From positions 806,001-870,000 of the forward strand of contig NZ_CP054143.1 of assembly GCF_013284055.1 (NCBI RefSeq): a stretch of DNA of 64,000 nucleotides, in the 5' to 3' direction. The translations under genes were made by a program, and so were the position numbers. Under the pieces are notes generated by a model. The model had not been told where the DNA came from. It did no database searches and was given only the letters and a program-made list of their open reading frames with translations. This DNA is from Deefgea piscis. Its GTDB lineage: Bacteria > Pseudomonadota > Gammaproteobacteria > Burkholderiales > Chitinibacteraceae. Within the stretch, counting starts at the first letter, position 1, and each line of letters begins with the position of its first letter. Below, in pieces: positions 23,503-32,607 of this stretch.

Positions 23503-23874
23503 TTACTTAACTTCAGCAGTAGCGCCGGCTTCGATCAATTTCTTAGCGATTGCATCAGCATCAGCTTTAGACACGCCTTCTTTAACTGCTTTAGGTGCGC
23601 CATCAACCAAGTCTTTAGCTTCTTTCAAGCCCAAGCCAGTCACTTCACGAACAACTTTAATCACGCCAACTTTCTGAGCGCCAGCGCCAGTCAAGATAAC
23701 GTCAAATTCAGTTTGTTCTTCAGCAGCGGCTGCACCAGCAGCAGCAGGACCAGCAACAGCCATAGCTGCAGCAGAAACGCCAAATTTTTCTTCGAATGCC
23801 TTAACGAGGTCATTCAATTCCATAACAGTCAAAGCACCTACTGCTTCAAGGATGTCTTCTTTAGTAACAGCCAT
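23503..23874 (-). CDS. rplL: 50S ribosomal protein L7/L12
   Basis: L7/L12 forms the multicopy stalk that recruits translation GTPases. The 123-residue acidic protein has the N-terminal dimerisation domain, an alanine-rich hinge ([18 protein letters not shown], about 37-54), and the C-terminal factor-binding domain with [15 protein letters not shown]. It follows rplJ by 58 bases. Confidence 0.98.
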   Translation of the reverse strand: MAVTKEDILEAVGALTVMELNDLVKAFEEKFGVSAAAMAVAGPAAAGAAAAEEQTEFDVILTGAGAQKVGVIKVVREVTGLGLKEAKDLVDGAPKAVKEGVSKADADAIAKKLIEAGATAEVK

Positions 23875-23932
23875 TTCTAGTACTCCTGAAAATCTTGTCA
23901 GATTAAATCAAATTCAAAATTGGTATAAAGCC

Positions 23933-24490
23933 TTAGGCAGCGTCTGCTGGCGCTTCAGTTGCTGCAACTTCAGCAACAGGAGCTTCTTCAGCAGGAGCAG
24001 CATCTTCAGCTTTCTTGGCAGCCAAAGCGCCAAGACCACGAGCAAACGCAGCAACTGGAGCTTGCATAACGCCCAGCAACATCGAGAGCAATTCATCACG
24101 GCTCGGGATAGTAGCAAGTTGGGCAACTTCAGCAGCAGTTAATACTTTGCCTTCGTACGAACCAGCAATCACCTTAATCTTCTCATCTTTCTTTGAGAAG
24201 TTTTGGAGAACTTTAGCTGCAGCAACTGCGTCTTCAGAAATCGCGTAAACCAGCGGGCCTGACATTTGGTCAGCCAAGCTAGCAAACGGAGTTCCTTCAA
24301 CAGCACGACGCGCCAAGGTGTTTTTCAAAACACGCAAGAACACGCCAGACTCACGCGCTTGTTTGCGCAATGCAGTCATGCTAGCAACCCCGATTCCACG
24401 GTATTCAGCGATAACGATGGTTTGAGCATTTGCAACTACTGCTGCAATCTCAGCCACGACCGCTTTTTTGTCGTCAAGATTCAGACTCAA
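23933..24490 (-). CDS. rplJ: 50S ribosomal protein L10, TTG start
   Basis: L10 anchors the L7/L12 stalk and feeds back on its own mRNA. The likely start is TTG at 24490: GGAGG lies 6 bases ahead, and the protein then begins (M)[11 protein letters not shown] like other L10 proteins. A second TTG two codons earlier directly abuts GGAGG and is unlikely. The product is 185 residues. The last 30 are an Ala/Glu/Pro-rich tail ([18 protein letters not shown]), longer than in E. coli L10 (165). Confidence 0.95.
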   Translation of the reverse strand: MSLNLDDKKAVVAEIAAVVANAQTIVIAEYRGIGVASMTALRKQARESGVFLRVLKNTLARRAVEGTPFASLADQMSGPLVYAISEDAVAAAKVLQNFSKKDEKIKVIAGSYEGKVLTAAEVAQLATIPSRDELLSMLLGVMQAPVAAFARGLGALAAKKAEDAAPAEEAPVAEVAATEAPADAA

Positions 24491-24496
24491 GGTCAA

Positions 24497-24726
24497 CCTC
24501 CATTAGTTAAGTTCAGCGCGAATAATCGCGCCACCCAATCAAACGGCGACCAATATTCAGGAGACTTGTATCAACTAAAATAGTTGATGAGAAGCCTGCA
24601 TTGGGCACACCGTCTGCGTAGGCTAGCGTTTGGGCGCTGTGATTAAGCTAAATCAATGATTTAGCGCCTACGGTCTTTGACATTTTGCTGCGTGATATCG
24701 AAACACCCCGCAGCAACCCAAAGTCT
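24497..24726 (-). promoter_or_regulatory. L10 (rplJ) autoregulatory leader
   Basis: The 230 bases between rplA and rplJ hold no gene but nested RNA helices on the minus strand. They include CGTAGG/CCTACG with GGCGCT/AGCGCC enclosing CTAAATC-ATT-GATTTAG (24648-24664), and nearer the gene ATCAACTA-TTT-TAGTTGAT (24570-24588). In E. coli the L10-L7/L12 complex binds the equivalent leader and represses translation; this is the probable counterpart. Confidence 0.6.
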
Positions 24727-25422
24727 TTATGCTAGTACAGAAGCAGTGTCAACGCGAACGCCTACACCCATCGTGCTAGAAACAGCGATCTTCTTGAAAT
24801 ACACGCCCTTAGAGCTAGCTGGTTTTGCTTTTTGCAAAGCATCAGCCAAAGCTGCCAAGTTAGTTTGCAAATCAGCAGCAGCAAAAGATGCGCGGCCGAT
24901 TGTTGCGTGTACGATACCACCCTTGTCAGTACGGTATTGAACTTGACCGGCTTTAGCGTTTTTAACCGCTTCAGCAACGTTCGGAGTTACAGTACCAACT
25001 TTTGGATTTGGCATCAGACCACGTGGGCCCAAAATTTGACCTAACTGACCAACGATACGCATTGCATCTGGAGATGCAATCACAACGTCAAAGTCCATTA
25101 CGCCAGCTTTAATTTGTTCAGCCAAGTCTTCAAAACCAACGATATCGGCACCAGCAGCTTTAGCCAATTCAACGTTTGCACCTTGTGTGAACACGGCAAC
25201 GCGAACTGATTTACCAGTACCTTTAGGCAATACAACAGCGCCACGAACTACTTGGTCTGATTTACGTGCATCGATACCAAGATTGAACGAAACATCGATA
25301 GATTCGTTAAATTTGGCTGTAGCAGCAGCTTGCACCAAAGCAATTGCATCAGCAACTGGGTACAATTTATTGCGATCTACAGTAGCGTTCAAAGCCGCTA
25401 GACGTTTAGAAACCTTAGCCAT
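24727..25422 (-). CDS. rplA: 50S ribosomal protein L1
   Basis: L1 forms the mobile stalk at the E site and, in E. coli, represses the L11 operon. The 231-residue product carries the L1 signature ([17 protein letters not shown], about 131-147) and [12 protein letters not shown]. Its start directly abuts the rplK stop. Confidence 0.98.
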   Translation of the reverse strand: MAKVSKRLAALNATVDRNKLYPVADAIALVQAAATAKFNESIDVSFNLGIDARKSDQVVRGAVVLPKGTGKSVRVAVFTQGANVELAKAAGADIVGFEDLAEQIKAGVMDFDVVIASPDAMRIVGQLGQILGPRGLMPNPKVGTVTPNVAEAVKNAKAGQVQYRTDKGGIVHATIGRASFAAADLQTNLAALADALQKAKPASSKGVYFKKIAVSSTMGVGVRVDTASVLA

Positions 25423-25854
25423 TTACACGCCCTCCACGGTAATACCGATTGAACGTGCTGAACCAGCAAGAATACGTACTGAAGCGTCCATATCGGCACC
25501 AGTCAAATCTGCTTGCTTAGTTTTAGCGATTTCTTCCAGCTGAGCACGAGTCACAACACCAACTTTGTCTGTGTGTGGCTTAGCAGAACCTTTAGTGATA
25601 CCAGCTGCTTTTTTCAACAAAATTGTTGCAGGTGGTGATTTCATCACGAAAGTGAATGATTTATCCGCATACGCAGTAATCACAACAGGAATTGGCAAAC
25701 CTGGCTCAACGCCTTGGGTTGCAGCGTTAAACGCTTTACAAAATTCCATGATATTCAAACCGCGCTGACCCAATGCCGGACCGATAGGTGGCGATGGATT
25801 TGCTTTACCAGCGGGCACTTGCAGCTTTACATAGCCGACAATTTTTTTAGCCAC
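25423..25854 (-). CDS. rplK: 50S ribosomal protein L11
   Basis: L11 forms the GTPase-associated centre with 23S rRNA and is needed for RelA activation. The 143-residue product starts [20 protein letters not shown], with the proline-rich [20 protein letters not shown] and the C-terminal motif GSARSIGI. It begins 84 bases after nusG; a short stem with a T5 tract lies in that gap. Confidence 0.98.
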   Translation of the reverse strand: MAKKIVGYVKLQVPAGKANPSPPIGPALGQRGLNIMEFCKAFNAATQGVEPGLPIPVVITAYADKSFTFVMKSPPATILLKKAAGITKGSAKPHTDKVGVVTRAQLEEIAKTKQADLTGADMDASVRILAGSARSIGITVEGV

Positions 25855-25938
25855 GATACAACTCCTAAAAGCGGGTCAAACGCTAGCAACAGCCAGCTCC
25901 CCAATGAAAAACGCATTACTGCGTAAAACCAACTCAGA

Positions 25939-26472
25939 TCAGACTTTTTCGACCTGAGAAAATTCTAAATCGACAGGCGTCGCACGACCAAAAATCATCA
26001 CCGATACTTTCAGACGACTCTTATCGTAATCCACATCTTCAACTGTCGCATTAAAATCAGCAAATGGGCCTTCAGTAACTCGCAAAGACTCACCTACTTC
26101 AAACAATACCTTCGGACGTGGTTTCTCAACACCTTCTTGCACTTGCTGCATCATGCGCTCAACTTCTTTCGCAGGAATTGGCATTGGCTTAGTACCACTA
26201 CCGCCTATAAAACCAGTCACTTTAGGTGTACTCTTCACCAAGTGCCAGCTATCGTCGGTCATATCCATTTCAACAAAAACATAACCTGGGTAAAATTTAC
26301 GCTCAGTCAGCGCTTTTTTACCATTTTTAATTTCCATCACCTCTTCGACAGGGACCAACACTTGACCAAACAAGTGTGCCATATCCAAGCGATCAATTTT
26401 TTCTTTCAATGCTTTCTGAACGCTTTTTTCAAAGCCAGAATACGCATGAACCACATACCAGCGCATACCCAT
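25939..26472 (-). CDS. nusG: Transcription termination/antitermination protein NusG
   Basis: NusG modulates RNA polymerase pausing, binds Rho, and couples to S10 on the leading ribosome. The 177-residue protein has the NGN domain ([20 protein letters not shown] onward) and a C-terminal KOW domain ([17 protein letters not shown], about 130-146). It starts 14 bases after secE, the standard pair. Confidence 0.98.
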   Translation of the reverse strand: MGMRWYVVHAYSGFEKSVQKALKEKIDRLDMAHLFGQVLVPVEEVMEIKNGKKALTERKFYPGYVFVEMDMTDDSWHLVKSTPKVTGFIGGSGTKPMPIPAKEVERMMQQVQEGVEKPRPKVLFEVGESLRVTEGPFADFNATVEDVDYDKSRLKVSVMIFGRATPVDLEFSQVEKV

Positions 26473-26486
26473 ATCGAACCCTCCGT

Positions 26487-26843
26487 TTATTTACCGCGAC
26501 CGAGCACGACATCGTAAAACAACCAAGCGAGACCTGAGTCAACCGCCCACATAAACAGAGCCAATACACCGACAAATAAGAAAACAACAGCAGTCACTTG
26601 CCATGTTTCTTTTTTGCTTGGCCAAACCACCTTCTGAGCTTCTTTGACTGAATCACGAGCGTAATCAACAAAAGTGCGACCTAATGTAGTAAACCACATT
26701 ACCGCACCTGCAGCCACCACACCTACCGCGACACACAAAGACCCCAAAAAGGATTGACCCGCTGGAACCATATAAAAACCCGCAACACCCAACAACACTA
26801 GGGCAAGGGCAGCTACTACTTTTAGTCGTTCTATGCTTTGCAT
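26487..26843 (-). CDS. secE: Protein translocase subunit SecE
   Basis: SecE clamps the SecY channel. The 118-residue protein has three predicted membrane helices (about 9-26, 33-52 and 87-110), the enteric three-helix type. The conserved amphipathic stretch [17 protein letters not shown] lies before the last helix. It lies between tRNA-Trp and nusG, with a terminator-like hairpin 25 bases upstream of its start. Confidence 0.96.
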   Translation of the reverse strand: MQSIERLKVVAALALVLLGVAGFYMVPAGQSFLGSLCVAVGVVAAGAVMWFTTLGRTFVDYARDSVKEAQKVVWPSKKETWQVTAVVFLFVGVLALFMWAVDSGLAWLFYDVVLGRGK

Positions 26844-26861
26844 TGCTTTATCGGCGACCCA

Positions 26862-26894
26862 TAAAACAGAGCCGCTCCTATGAAGGAACGGCTC
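26862..26894 (-). terminator. Hairpin between tRNA-Trp and secE
   Basis: On the minus strand GAGCCGTTCCT-TCAT-AGGAGCGGCTC forms an 11-bp stem with one G-U pair, followed by TGTTTTAT. It lies just after the tRNA-Trp 3' end and just before secE. It is either a terminator of the tRNA-tufB unit that is partly read through, or a processing signal. Confidence 0.6.
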
Positions 26895-26907
26895 CGTTGA
26901 TATATTG

Positions 26908-26983
26908 TGGCAGGCGAGGGGGGTCTCGAACCCACAACCCCCGGTTTTGGAGACCGGTACTCTACCAATTGAGCTACTCGCCT
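26908..26983 (-). tRNA. tRNA-Trp (anticodon CCA)
   Basis: The 76-base gene folds as a cloverleaf. The acceptor stem is AGGCGAG/CTCGCCT, the anticodon loop CTCCAAA gives CCA, the T-loop is TTCGAAC, discriminator G and an encoded CCA end. It sits between tufB and secE. Confidence 0.97.
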
Positions 26984-27030
26984 ACGGAGAGGGCATAACT
27001 ATAACAACGTTAAACCCTTTTTGCAACCTT

Positions 27031-28221
27031 TTATTGAACTACTGTTGCAACAACACCAGCACCAACCGTACGACCACCTTCGCGAATCGCAAAACGCAAA
27101 CCTTGCTCCATCGCTACTGGGCAGATCAAGGTTACAGTGATTGATACGTTATCACCAGGCATTACCATTTCTGTACCTTCTGGCAATTCAATCGCGCCAG
27201 TTACGTCAGTAGTACGGAAGTAGAACTGTGGACGGTAGTTACTAAAGAATGGCGTATGACGACCACCTTCATCTTTAGACAATACATAAATCTCAGCAGT
27301 AAACTTAGTGTGCGGAGTAATCGAACCTGGTTTCGCCAAAACTTGACCACGTTGAACGTCTTCACGCTTAGTACCACGAAGCAAGGCGCCGATGTTGTCA
27401 CCCGCTTGACCTTGGTCAAGCAATTTACGGAACATCTCAACACCAGTACAAGTCGTCTTAACTGTTGGCACAATACCAACGATCTCGATCTCTTCACCTA
27501 CTTTAACAATACCGCGCTCAACACGACCAGTCACAACAGTACCGCGACCAGAAATTGAGAACACATCTTCAACTGGCATCAAGAACGTACCGTCAATTGC
27601 ACGCTCTGGTTCAGGAATGTAGCTATCCAAAGCATCTGCCAAGCGGAAGATTGCTGGCTCGCCGTATTCTGATTGATTACCTTCAAGCGCCAAACGAGCT
27701 GAACCCGTAATTACTGGCGTATCATCGCCAGGGAAATCGTATTTAGACAACAAATCACGAATTTCCATCTCAACCAATTCAAGCAACTCAGCATCATCAA
27801 CCAAGTCAGCTTTGTTCATGAAAACAATGATATATGGAACACCAACCTGACGAGATAACAAGATGTGCTCGCGAGTTTGTGGCATAGGGCCATCAGCTGC
27901 AGAAACAACCAACACCGCACCATCCATCTGCGCAGCACCGGTAATCATGTTTTTCACATAATCCGCGTGACCTGGGCAATCAACGTGAGCGTAGTGACGT
28001 TTTTCAGTCTCGTACTCAACGTGAGCAGTATTAATAGTAATACCACGTGCTTTTTCTTCTGGTGCAGAGTCGATAGACGCGTAATCTTTAGCAATACCAC
28101 CGAATTTTTTCGACAGGATTGTAGTAATTGCAGCTGTCAGCGTTGTTTTACCATGATCCACGTGACCGATTGTACCGACGTTAACGTGCGGCTTAGTCCG
28201 TGTAAACTTTTCCTTAGCCAT
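27031..28221 (-). CDS. tufB: Elongation factor Tu (copy 2)
   Basis: This is the second EF-Tu, 396 residues, with the same G motifs as copy 1 ([17 protein letters not shown]). It is preceded by three tRNA genes and followed by tRNA-Trp and secE, as for E. coli tufB. Only a few silent differences and the last two codons distinguish it from 10353-11543, indicating gene conversion between the copies. The near-identity stops at the coding ends. Confidence 0.98.
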   Translation of the reverse strand: MAKEKFTRTKPHVNVGTIGHVDHGKTTLTAAITTILSKKFGGIAKDYASIDSAPEEKARGITINTAHVEYETEKRHYAHVDCPGHADYVKNMITGAAQMDGAVLVVSAADGPMPQTREHILLSRQVGVPYIIVFMNKADLVDDAELLELVEMEIRDLLSKYDFPGDDTPVITGSARLALEGNQSEYGEPAIFRLADALDSYIPEPERAIDGTFLMPVEDVFSISGRGTVVTGRVERGIVKVGEEIEIVGIVPTVKTTCTGVEMFRKLLDQGQAGDNIGALLRGTKREDVQRGQVLAKPGSITPHTKFTAEIYVLSKDEGGRHTPFFSNYRPQFYFRTTDVTGAIELPEGTEMVMPGDNVSITVTLICPVAMEQGLRFAIREGGRTVGAGVVATVVQ

Positions 28222-28271
28222 CGCTTATTCCTTTTCGAGATCTTGAAATAAATTAATAACTGACAATTGAC

Positions 28272-28346
28272 TGGAGCCGATGATGAGAATTGAACTCATG
28301 GCCTCTCCCTTACCAAGGGAGTGCTCTACCCCTGAGCTACATCGGC
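28272..28346 (-). tRNA. tRNA-Thr (anticodon GGT)
   Basis: The 75-base cloverleaf has acceptor stem GCCGATG/CATCGGC, anticodon stem CTCCC/GGGAG with loop TTGGTAA (GGT), and an encoded CCA. It is the last of three tRNAs ahead of tufB, as in the E. coli thrT-tufB unit. Confidence 0.97.
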
Positions 28347-28353
28347 AATAAAC

Positions 28354-28427
28354 TGGAGCGGGTGAAGGGAATCGAACCCTCGTCGTAAGCTTGGAAGGCT
28401 TCTGCTCTACCATTGAGCTACACCCGC
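28354..28427 (-). tRNA. tRNA-Gly (anticodon TCC)
   Basis: The 74-base gene has acceptor stem GCGGGTG/CACCCGC, anticodon loop CTTCCAA giving TCC, and an encoded CCA. The anticodon stem pairs AAGC/GCTT, with a G-A mismatch at its top. It lies between tRNA-Thr and tRNA-Tyr. Confidence 0.96.
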
Positions 28428-28476
28428 ATACTTAATAACTGATTCGTTCTCTAAACTTTATTCAAGCTCTTTTAAA

Positions 28477-28562
28477 TGGTGGCGGGGGAAGGATTCGAAC
28501 CTTCGAAGGCTGAGCCGCCGGATTTACAGTCCGGACCCGTTGACCGCTGGGGTAACCCCGCC
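28477..28562 (-). tRNA. tRNA-Tyr (anticodon GTA)
   Basis: The 86-base class II tRNA has a long variable arm, acceptor stem GGCGGGG/CCCCGCC, anticodon stem CCGGA/TCCGG with loop CTGTAAA (GTA), and an encoded CCA. It is the first gene of the tRNA-tufB operon. Confidence 0.97.
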
Positions 28563-28577
28563 ACTAAGAGAGCCCGC

Positions 28578-28606
28578 ATTATGACTACAGGCCCTCAAGT
28601 CGTCAA
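28578..28606 (-). promoter_or_regulatory. Sigma-70 promoter of the tRNA-Tyr/Gly/Thr-tufB operon
   Basis: On the minus strand TTGACG and CATAAT are separated by exactly 17 bases, each one mismatch from consensus. A GC-rich discriminator (GCGGGC) follows the -10, typical of stringently controlled promoters, and a strongly AT-rich stretch upstream could act as an UP element. The tRNA-Tyr gene begins 16 bases after the -10 box. Confidence 0.85.
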
Positions 28607-28679
28607 ACATTTTTGACAAAAAAAATTGTACAAACCACAAAAAATCGACTAAGGGACTAATTTCATTAAGAAAATAGCC

Positions 28680-29486
28680 CTAGATTCTTGACAGCATTTT
28701 GTTTCGTCGCGTTGCCCACGCATACAAAATCGCCCCAGCGACGATCATCGGCAAGCATAGCAACTGCCCCATACTTAAATTCATCGCCAACAAACCCAAG
28801 AAATCATCAGGTTGACGTGCATATTCCGCAACAAAACGGAACACACCATACCCCATCAAAAATAATGCTGATGTTTGACCCACAGCGCGAGGCTTAGCCG
28901 AGAAGCGCCACAACACGATAAACAACAACACCCCCTCTAAAGCGAATTGATATAGCTGCGATGGATGACGCGGCAATCCGTCGTGCGCCTGCGGAAAGAT
29001 CATCGCCAGCGGCATAGTGGCATCGGTAACGCGCCCCCACAATTCGCCATTAATAAAGTTACCAATTCGCCCTGCCGCCAAACCCAAAGGAACCAAAGGC
29101 GCAATAAAGTCAGTTACTTGGAAAAAACTTCGATTAGTTTTACGGCCAAACAGCGCCATGGCGACCAAAACCCCCAAAAAGCCACCATGAAAAGCCATCC
29201 CACCTTCCCACACCTTGAGAATATCGATTGGATTGGCCAAGTAAAATGCCGGCTTATAAAACAAGACATAACCTAAGCGCCCACCCAAAATCACGCCAAG
29301 CACGCCATAAAACAATAAATCATCCATTTCCGCTGTTTGCCAACCCGGTGGATTACCGCGTCGAATCCGCCAACGCCCCAACATCACAAACAACACAAAG
29401 CCGATCAGATACATCAAGCCATACCAGTGAACACCAACTGGCCCGAGACTAATCGCCACCGGATCAAACTGCGGATGAACAAACAT
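28680..29486 (-). CDS. lgt: Prolipoprotein diacylglyceryl transferase
   Basis: Lgt moves diacylglycerol from phosphatidylglycerol to the lipobox cysteine of prolipoproteins in the inner membrane. The 268-residue polytopic protein has [10 protein letters not shown] in the first segment, the family signature [14 protein letters not shown] (about 140-153), and a C-terminal membrane segment. It stands alone, divergent from ilvD. A TATAAT box with weak TTGAAG lies 40-65 bases upstream. Confidence 0.96.
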   Translation of the reverse strand: MFVHPQFDPVAISLGPVGVHWYGLMYLIGFVLFVMLGRWRIRRGNPPGWQTAEMDDLLFYGVLGVILGGRLGYVLFYKPAFYLANPIDILKVWEGGMAFHGGFLGVLVAMALFGRKTNRSFFQVTDFIAPLVPLGLAAGRIGNFINGELWGRVTDATMPLAMIFPQAHDGLPRHPSQLYQFALEGVLLFIVLWRFSAKPRAVGQTSALFLMGYGVFRFVAEYARQPDDFLGLLAMNLSMGQLLCLPMIVAGAILYAWATRRNKMLSRI

Positions 29487-29524
29487 AATAAAATTTCGCC
29501 TTAACGCCAGAAAAGTAGCCGCCG

Positions 29525-29551
29525 ATTATACCGCCTCACCAACAACTTCAA
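29525..29551 (-). promoter_or_regulatory. Possible lgt promoter
   Basis: A perfect TATAAT (29525-29530) has TTGAAG 15 bases upstream on the minus strand. The short spacer lowers confidence, but the box lies about 40 bases before the lgt start in the divergent lgt-ilvD gap. Confidence 0.4.
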
Positions 29552-29668
29552 TCACCTTTTCACACCACATTCAATCTCTCAGATCAAAGCCCCTTACTTC
29601 GAAAACCTAGGCTGGCTTTTTTTCGATACAATCGGCCACGTGTTTTGAATTTTGCCCAAGGAATCGAC

Positions 29669-31528
29669 ATGCCCACTTACCGCTCTCGCACCACCACCCA
29701 CGGCCGCAATATGGCCGGCGCCCGCGCCCTCTGGCGCGCCACAGGCATGAAAGATGGTGATTTTGATAAACCCATCATTGCCATCGCCAACTCGTTCACC
29801 CAGTTTGTACCTGGGCACGTTCATTTACACAATATGGGCCAATTGGTCGCACGCGAGATCGAAAAAGCCGGTGGCGTCGCCAAAGAATTCAACACCATCG
29901 CCGTTGACGACGGCATCGCCATGGGCCACGGCGGCATGCTGTATAGCCTACCAAGCCGCGATTTAATTGCCGACTCAGTCGAATACATGGTCAATGCGCA
30001 TTGCGCCGATGCAATTGTCTGCATTTCCAACTGCGACAAAATCACCCCCGGCATGCTGATGGCGGCACTACGCCTCAATATTCCGGTGATTTTCGTTTCT
30101 GGCGGCCCAATGGAAGCGGGCAAAGTCGACTGGAAAGGCACCGTACGTAAACTTGACCTTGTTGACGCAATGGTCGAGGCCGCCGACAGCCGAGTAAGCG
30201 ACGAAGAAGTCGCCGCCGTTGAGCGCAGCGCCTGCCCGACTTGCGGCTCTTGCTCAGGCATGTTTACCGCCAACTCGATGAACTGTCTCACCGAAGCACT
30301 TGGCCTATCATTACCGGGCAACGGCTCAATGCTGGCTACACACGGTGACCGCAAACAGCTATTCCTACAAGCGGGCCGCACCATTGTTGAGCTTGCTAAA
30401 CGTTATTACGAGCAAGGCGACGAATCTGCTTTGCCACGCTCAATCGCCACGCGCGAAGCATTTGAAAACGCCATGAGTCTGGATGTGGCCATGGGCGGCT
30501 CCACCAATACCGTATTGCACTTGCTCGCAGCAGCGAACGAGGCCGGCGTTGACTTCAAAATGGCCGACATCGACCGCATTTCACGCCGCGTTCCTTGCCT
30601 CGCCAAAGTCGCCCCCGCAACGCAAAAATACCACATGGAAGACGTGCACCGCGCCGGTGGCGTAATTGCACTACTCGCCGAACTATCGCGCGCCGGACTC
30701 ATTCATCGCGATGTACCAACAGTGCACACCAAAACGCTCGGCGATGGCATAGACCAATGGGACATCGTCAAAAATGGTCCAGATAGTTTGGCGCACTTAT
30801 TTTACCGCGCTGCTCCTGGCGGCGTCGCAACGACGATTGCATTTAGCCAATCGATGCGCTACCCCAACCTTGACCTCGACCGCGAAGGCGGCTGCATCCG
30901 CAGCAAAGAACACGCATACTCGCAAGACGGCGGGCTAGCAGTACTGTACGGCAACATTGCCGAGCGCGGCTGCATCGTCAAAACTGCGGGCGTCGATGAC
31001 TCGATCTTGAAATTTACCGGTCGCGCCCGCGTCTACGAATCACAAGACGATGCCGTCGCCAGTATTTTGGCCGACGAAGTGATTGCTGGCGATGTCGTGA
31101 TTATTCGCTACGAAGGCCCTAAAGGCGGCCCAGGCATGCAAGAAATGCTGTATCCAACGTCGTACCTCAAGTCGAAAGGCCTCGGCAAAGAATGCGCACT
31201 ACTGACTGACGGCCGCTTCTCTGGTGGCACTTCTGGCCTATCAATTGGCCACGCCAGCCCAGAAGCCGCCGAAGGCGGTGCAATTGGCTTGGTAGAAGAA
31301 GGCGACACGATTGAAATCGATATTCCAAACCGCACCATCAATCTAAAAATTGACGCGGCCGCGCTTGCTGCACGCCGCACGGCAATGGAAGCCCGTGGCA
31401 AGCTGGCTTGGAAACCGGTTTCGCGTCAACGCGTGGTCAGCCCAGCCCTACGCGCCTACGCCGCAATGACCACCAGCGCCGACACTGGCGCCGTGCGTGA
31501 CGTTAGCCAAGTTGAACGCCAAGATTAA
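29669..31528 (+). CDS. ilvD: Dihydroxy-acid dehydratase
   Basis: IlvD dehydrates 2,3-dihydroxy acids to 2-keto acids in valine and isoleucine synthesis using an iron-sulfur cluster. The 619-residue protein from ATG 29669 starts [25 protein letters not shown] lies just ahead, and an ATG 24 bases earlier adds non-family residues. Cluster and active-site motifs [12 protein letters not shown] and [17 protein letters not shown] are present, as is the C-terminal [26 protein letters not shown] -10-like box is at 29627. A terminator follows at 31550. Confidence 0.98.
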   Translation: MPTYRSRTTTHGRNMAGARALWRATGMKDGDFDKPIIAIANSFTQFVPGHVHLHNMGQLVAREIEKAGGVAKEFNTIAVDDGIAMGHGGMLYSLPSRDLIADSVEYMVNAHCADAIVCISNCDKITPGMLMAALRLNIPVIFVSGGPMEAGKVDWKGTVRKLDLVDAMVEAADSRVSDEEVAAVERSACPTCGSCSGMFTANSMNCLTEALGLSLPGNGSMLATHGDRKQLFLQAGRTIVELAKRYYEQGDESALPRSIATREAFENAMSLDVAMGGSTNTVLHLLAAANEAGVDFKMADIDRISRRVPCLAKVAPATQKYHMEDVHRAGGVIALLAELSRAGLIHRDVPTVHTKTLGDGIDQWDIVKNGPDSLAHLFYRAAPGGVATTIAFSQSMRYPNLDLDREGGCIRSKEHAYSQDGGLAVLYGNIAERGCIVKTAGVDDSILKFTGRARVYESQDDAVASILADEVIAGDVVIIRYEGPKGGPGMQEMLYPTSYLKSKGLGKECALLTDGRFSGGTSGLSIGHASPEAAEGGAIGLVEEGDTIEIDIPNRTINLKIDAAALAARRTAMEARGKLAWKPVSRQRVVSPALRAYAAMTTSADTGAVRDVSQVERQD

Positions 31529-31549
31529 ACCTTTTACGGCTTAAATGAC

Positions 31550-31576
31550 AAAAAGGCAGCTCACGCTGCCTTTTTT
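31550..31576 (+). terminator. Intrinsic terminator of ilvD
   Basis: AAAAAGGCAGC-TCAC-GCTGCCTTTTTT is a strong stem with a six-T tail, starting 22 bases after the ilvD stop. Confidence 0.9.
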
Positions 31577-31632
31577 ATTGCATGTATTAATCTAAGCGCC
31601 TTATGCAGCAAACGCTGGCGAAATATACCGTA

Positions 31633-31673
31633 GAAAAACAAAAAACCCGCTCAGCTTGCGCTAGCGGGTTTTT
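31633..31673 (-). terminator. Terminator of the tRNA-Phe pair
   Basis: AAAAACCCGCT (31641-31651) pairs with AGCGGGTTTTT (31663-31673). On the minus strand it is followed by TTTTTTGTTTTT, about 24 bases after the second tRNA-Phe. It could also work in the ilvD direction as a backup. Confidence 0.8.
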
Positions 31674-31696
31674 GCTTCGGATTTAAACCGAAATAC

Positions 31697-31772
31697 TGGT
31701 GGCTCGTCTCGGAATCGAACCAAGGACACGCGGATTTTCAATCCGCTGCTCTACCAACTGAGCTAACGAGCC
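31697..31772 (-). tRNA. tRNA-Phe (anticodon GAA), second copy in transcript
   Basis: The 76-base cloverleaf has acceptor stem GGCTCGT/ACGAGCC, anticodon loop TTGAAAA (GAA), and an encoded CCA. It is identical to the copy at 31830-31905, 57 bases upstream in the same orientation. Confidence 0.97.
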
Positions 31773-31829
31773 ATGCTTAACTAAGCATTTGAAAAAGGGC
31801 CTAGCTTACAGCTAAACCCTTGAATTCCT

Positions 31830-31905
31830 TGGTGGCTCGTCTCGGAATCGAACCAAGGACACGCGGATTTTCAATCCGCTGCTCTACCAACTGAGCTAAC
31901 GAGCC
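31830..31905 (-). tRNA. tRNA-Phe (anticodon GAA), first copy in transcript
   Basis: It is identical in sequence to the tRNA-Phe at 31697-31772, including encoded CCA. The two form a short tandem operon with a promoter at 31939-31967 and a terminator at 31633-31673. Confidence 0.97.
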
Positions 31906-31938
31906 ACTCGAAACACTACTTCGTTTCGAAGAGCCGCA

Positions 31939-31967
31939 ATTAAACACCAGCACGTGCCTTACGTCAA
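31939..31967 (-). promoter_or_regulatory. Promoter of the tRNA-Phe operon
   Basis: On the minus strand TTGACG and TTTAAT are separated by 17 bases, each one mismatch from consensus, with a GC-rich discriminator TGCGGC. It has the same layout as the tRNA-tufB promoter at 28578, so both are probably under stringent control. Confidence 0.8.
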
Positions 31968-32118
31968 CTCCTTTCACGCTTTTCTATAGACCAAAGGAGA
32001 CGATATTCAATAAATGACTGTTTTATTGCGATATTATTTTTCACCCGCTGAGCATCTTTTTAGCATTTCCGTAGTCCAACCCGCATTAAAAATAATTGAT
32101 TCCCCTTGGAGCGCGATC

Positions 32119-32607
32119 TTGGAAACGTTTGAAATCATCAGCTACCTACTTGGCGCAGGCATGATTCTGGCTGGTTTAGCCGGCACCATTTTACCTTTGC
32201 TCCCATCAACACCTTTAATCTTTCTCGGCCTGTTACTCATCGCGTGGGGTAATCAATTTATCAACGTTAGCTGGCCGTCACTCAGCCTGTTATTGGTCAT
32301 GATGCTGGTCGCTAGCGTTCTCGATTACATCGCCGGCGCAATGGGGGCGAAACGCGTTGGTGCGAGCCGCTACGCCGTCTGGGGGGCTTTAATTGGCTCG
32401 ATTGTCGGCATGCTCGGCGGGATTATTGGTTTAATCCTCGGGCCGTTTTTAGGCGCTGCTGCGGGTGAGTTTTATGCCAGAAAAGATATGCTACACGCCG
32501 GCAAAGTCGGATTTGCCAGCGGCATCGGCATGTTGCTTGGCGCGATCGCTAAAGTCGGTTTGGCCTTAGCTATGCTGGGGGTGTTTTTGCTGGCGTGGTG
32601 GTTATAA
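32119..32607 (+). CDS. DUF456-type small membrane protein
   Basis: Function unknown; the sequence resembles the DUF456 family of small glycine-rich membrane proteins. The 162-residue product from TTG 32119 has helices around GMILAGLAGTILPLLPSTPL, a second hairpin, and a glycine-zipper-like GSIVGMLGGIIGLILGPFLG. The TTG has GGAG 7 bases ahead. An in-frame ATG at 32014 would add 35 residues not typical of the family, and its AGGAG lies 14 bases away, but it cannot be excluded. The gene stands alone. Confidence 0.75.
   Translation: METFEIISYLLGAGMILAGLAGTILPLLPSTPLIFLGLLLIAWGNQFINVSWPSLSLLLVMMLVASVLDYIAGAMGAKRVGASRYAVWGALIGSIVGMLGGIIGLILGPFLGAAAGEFYARKDMLHAGKVGFASGIGMLLGAIAKVGLALAMLGVFLLAWWL

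Noticed and set aside
25911-25924. Short ACGCA-GTAA-TGCGT stem with T5 after nusG as a terminator
   Set aside because: The stem has only five pairs; too weak to claim termination between nusG and rplK.
28354-28427. tRNA-Gly as a pseudogene because of a G-A mismatch in the anticodon stem
   Set aside because: All other arms, the anticodon loop and the encoded CCA are intact, and the position in the tRNA-tufB operon is conserved.
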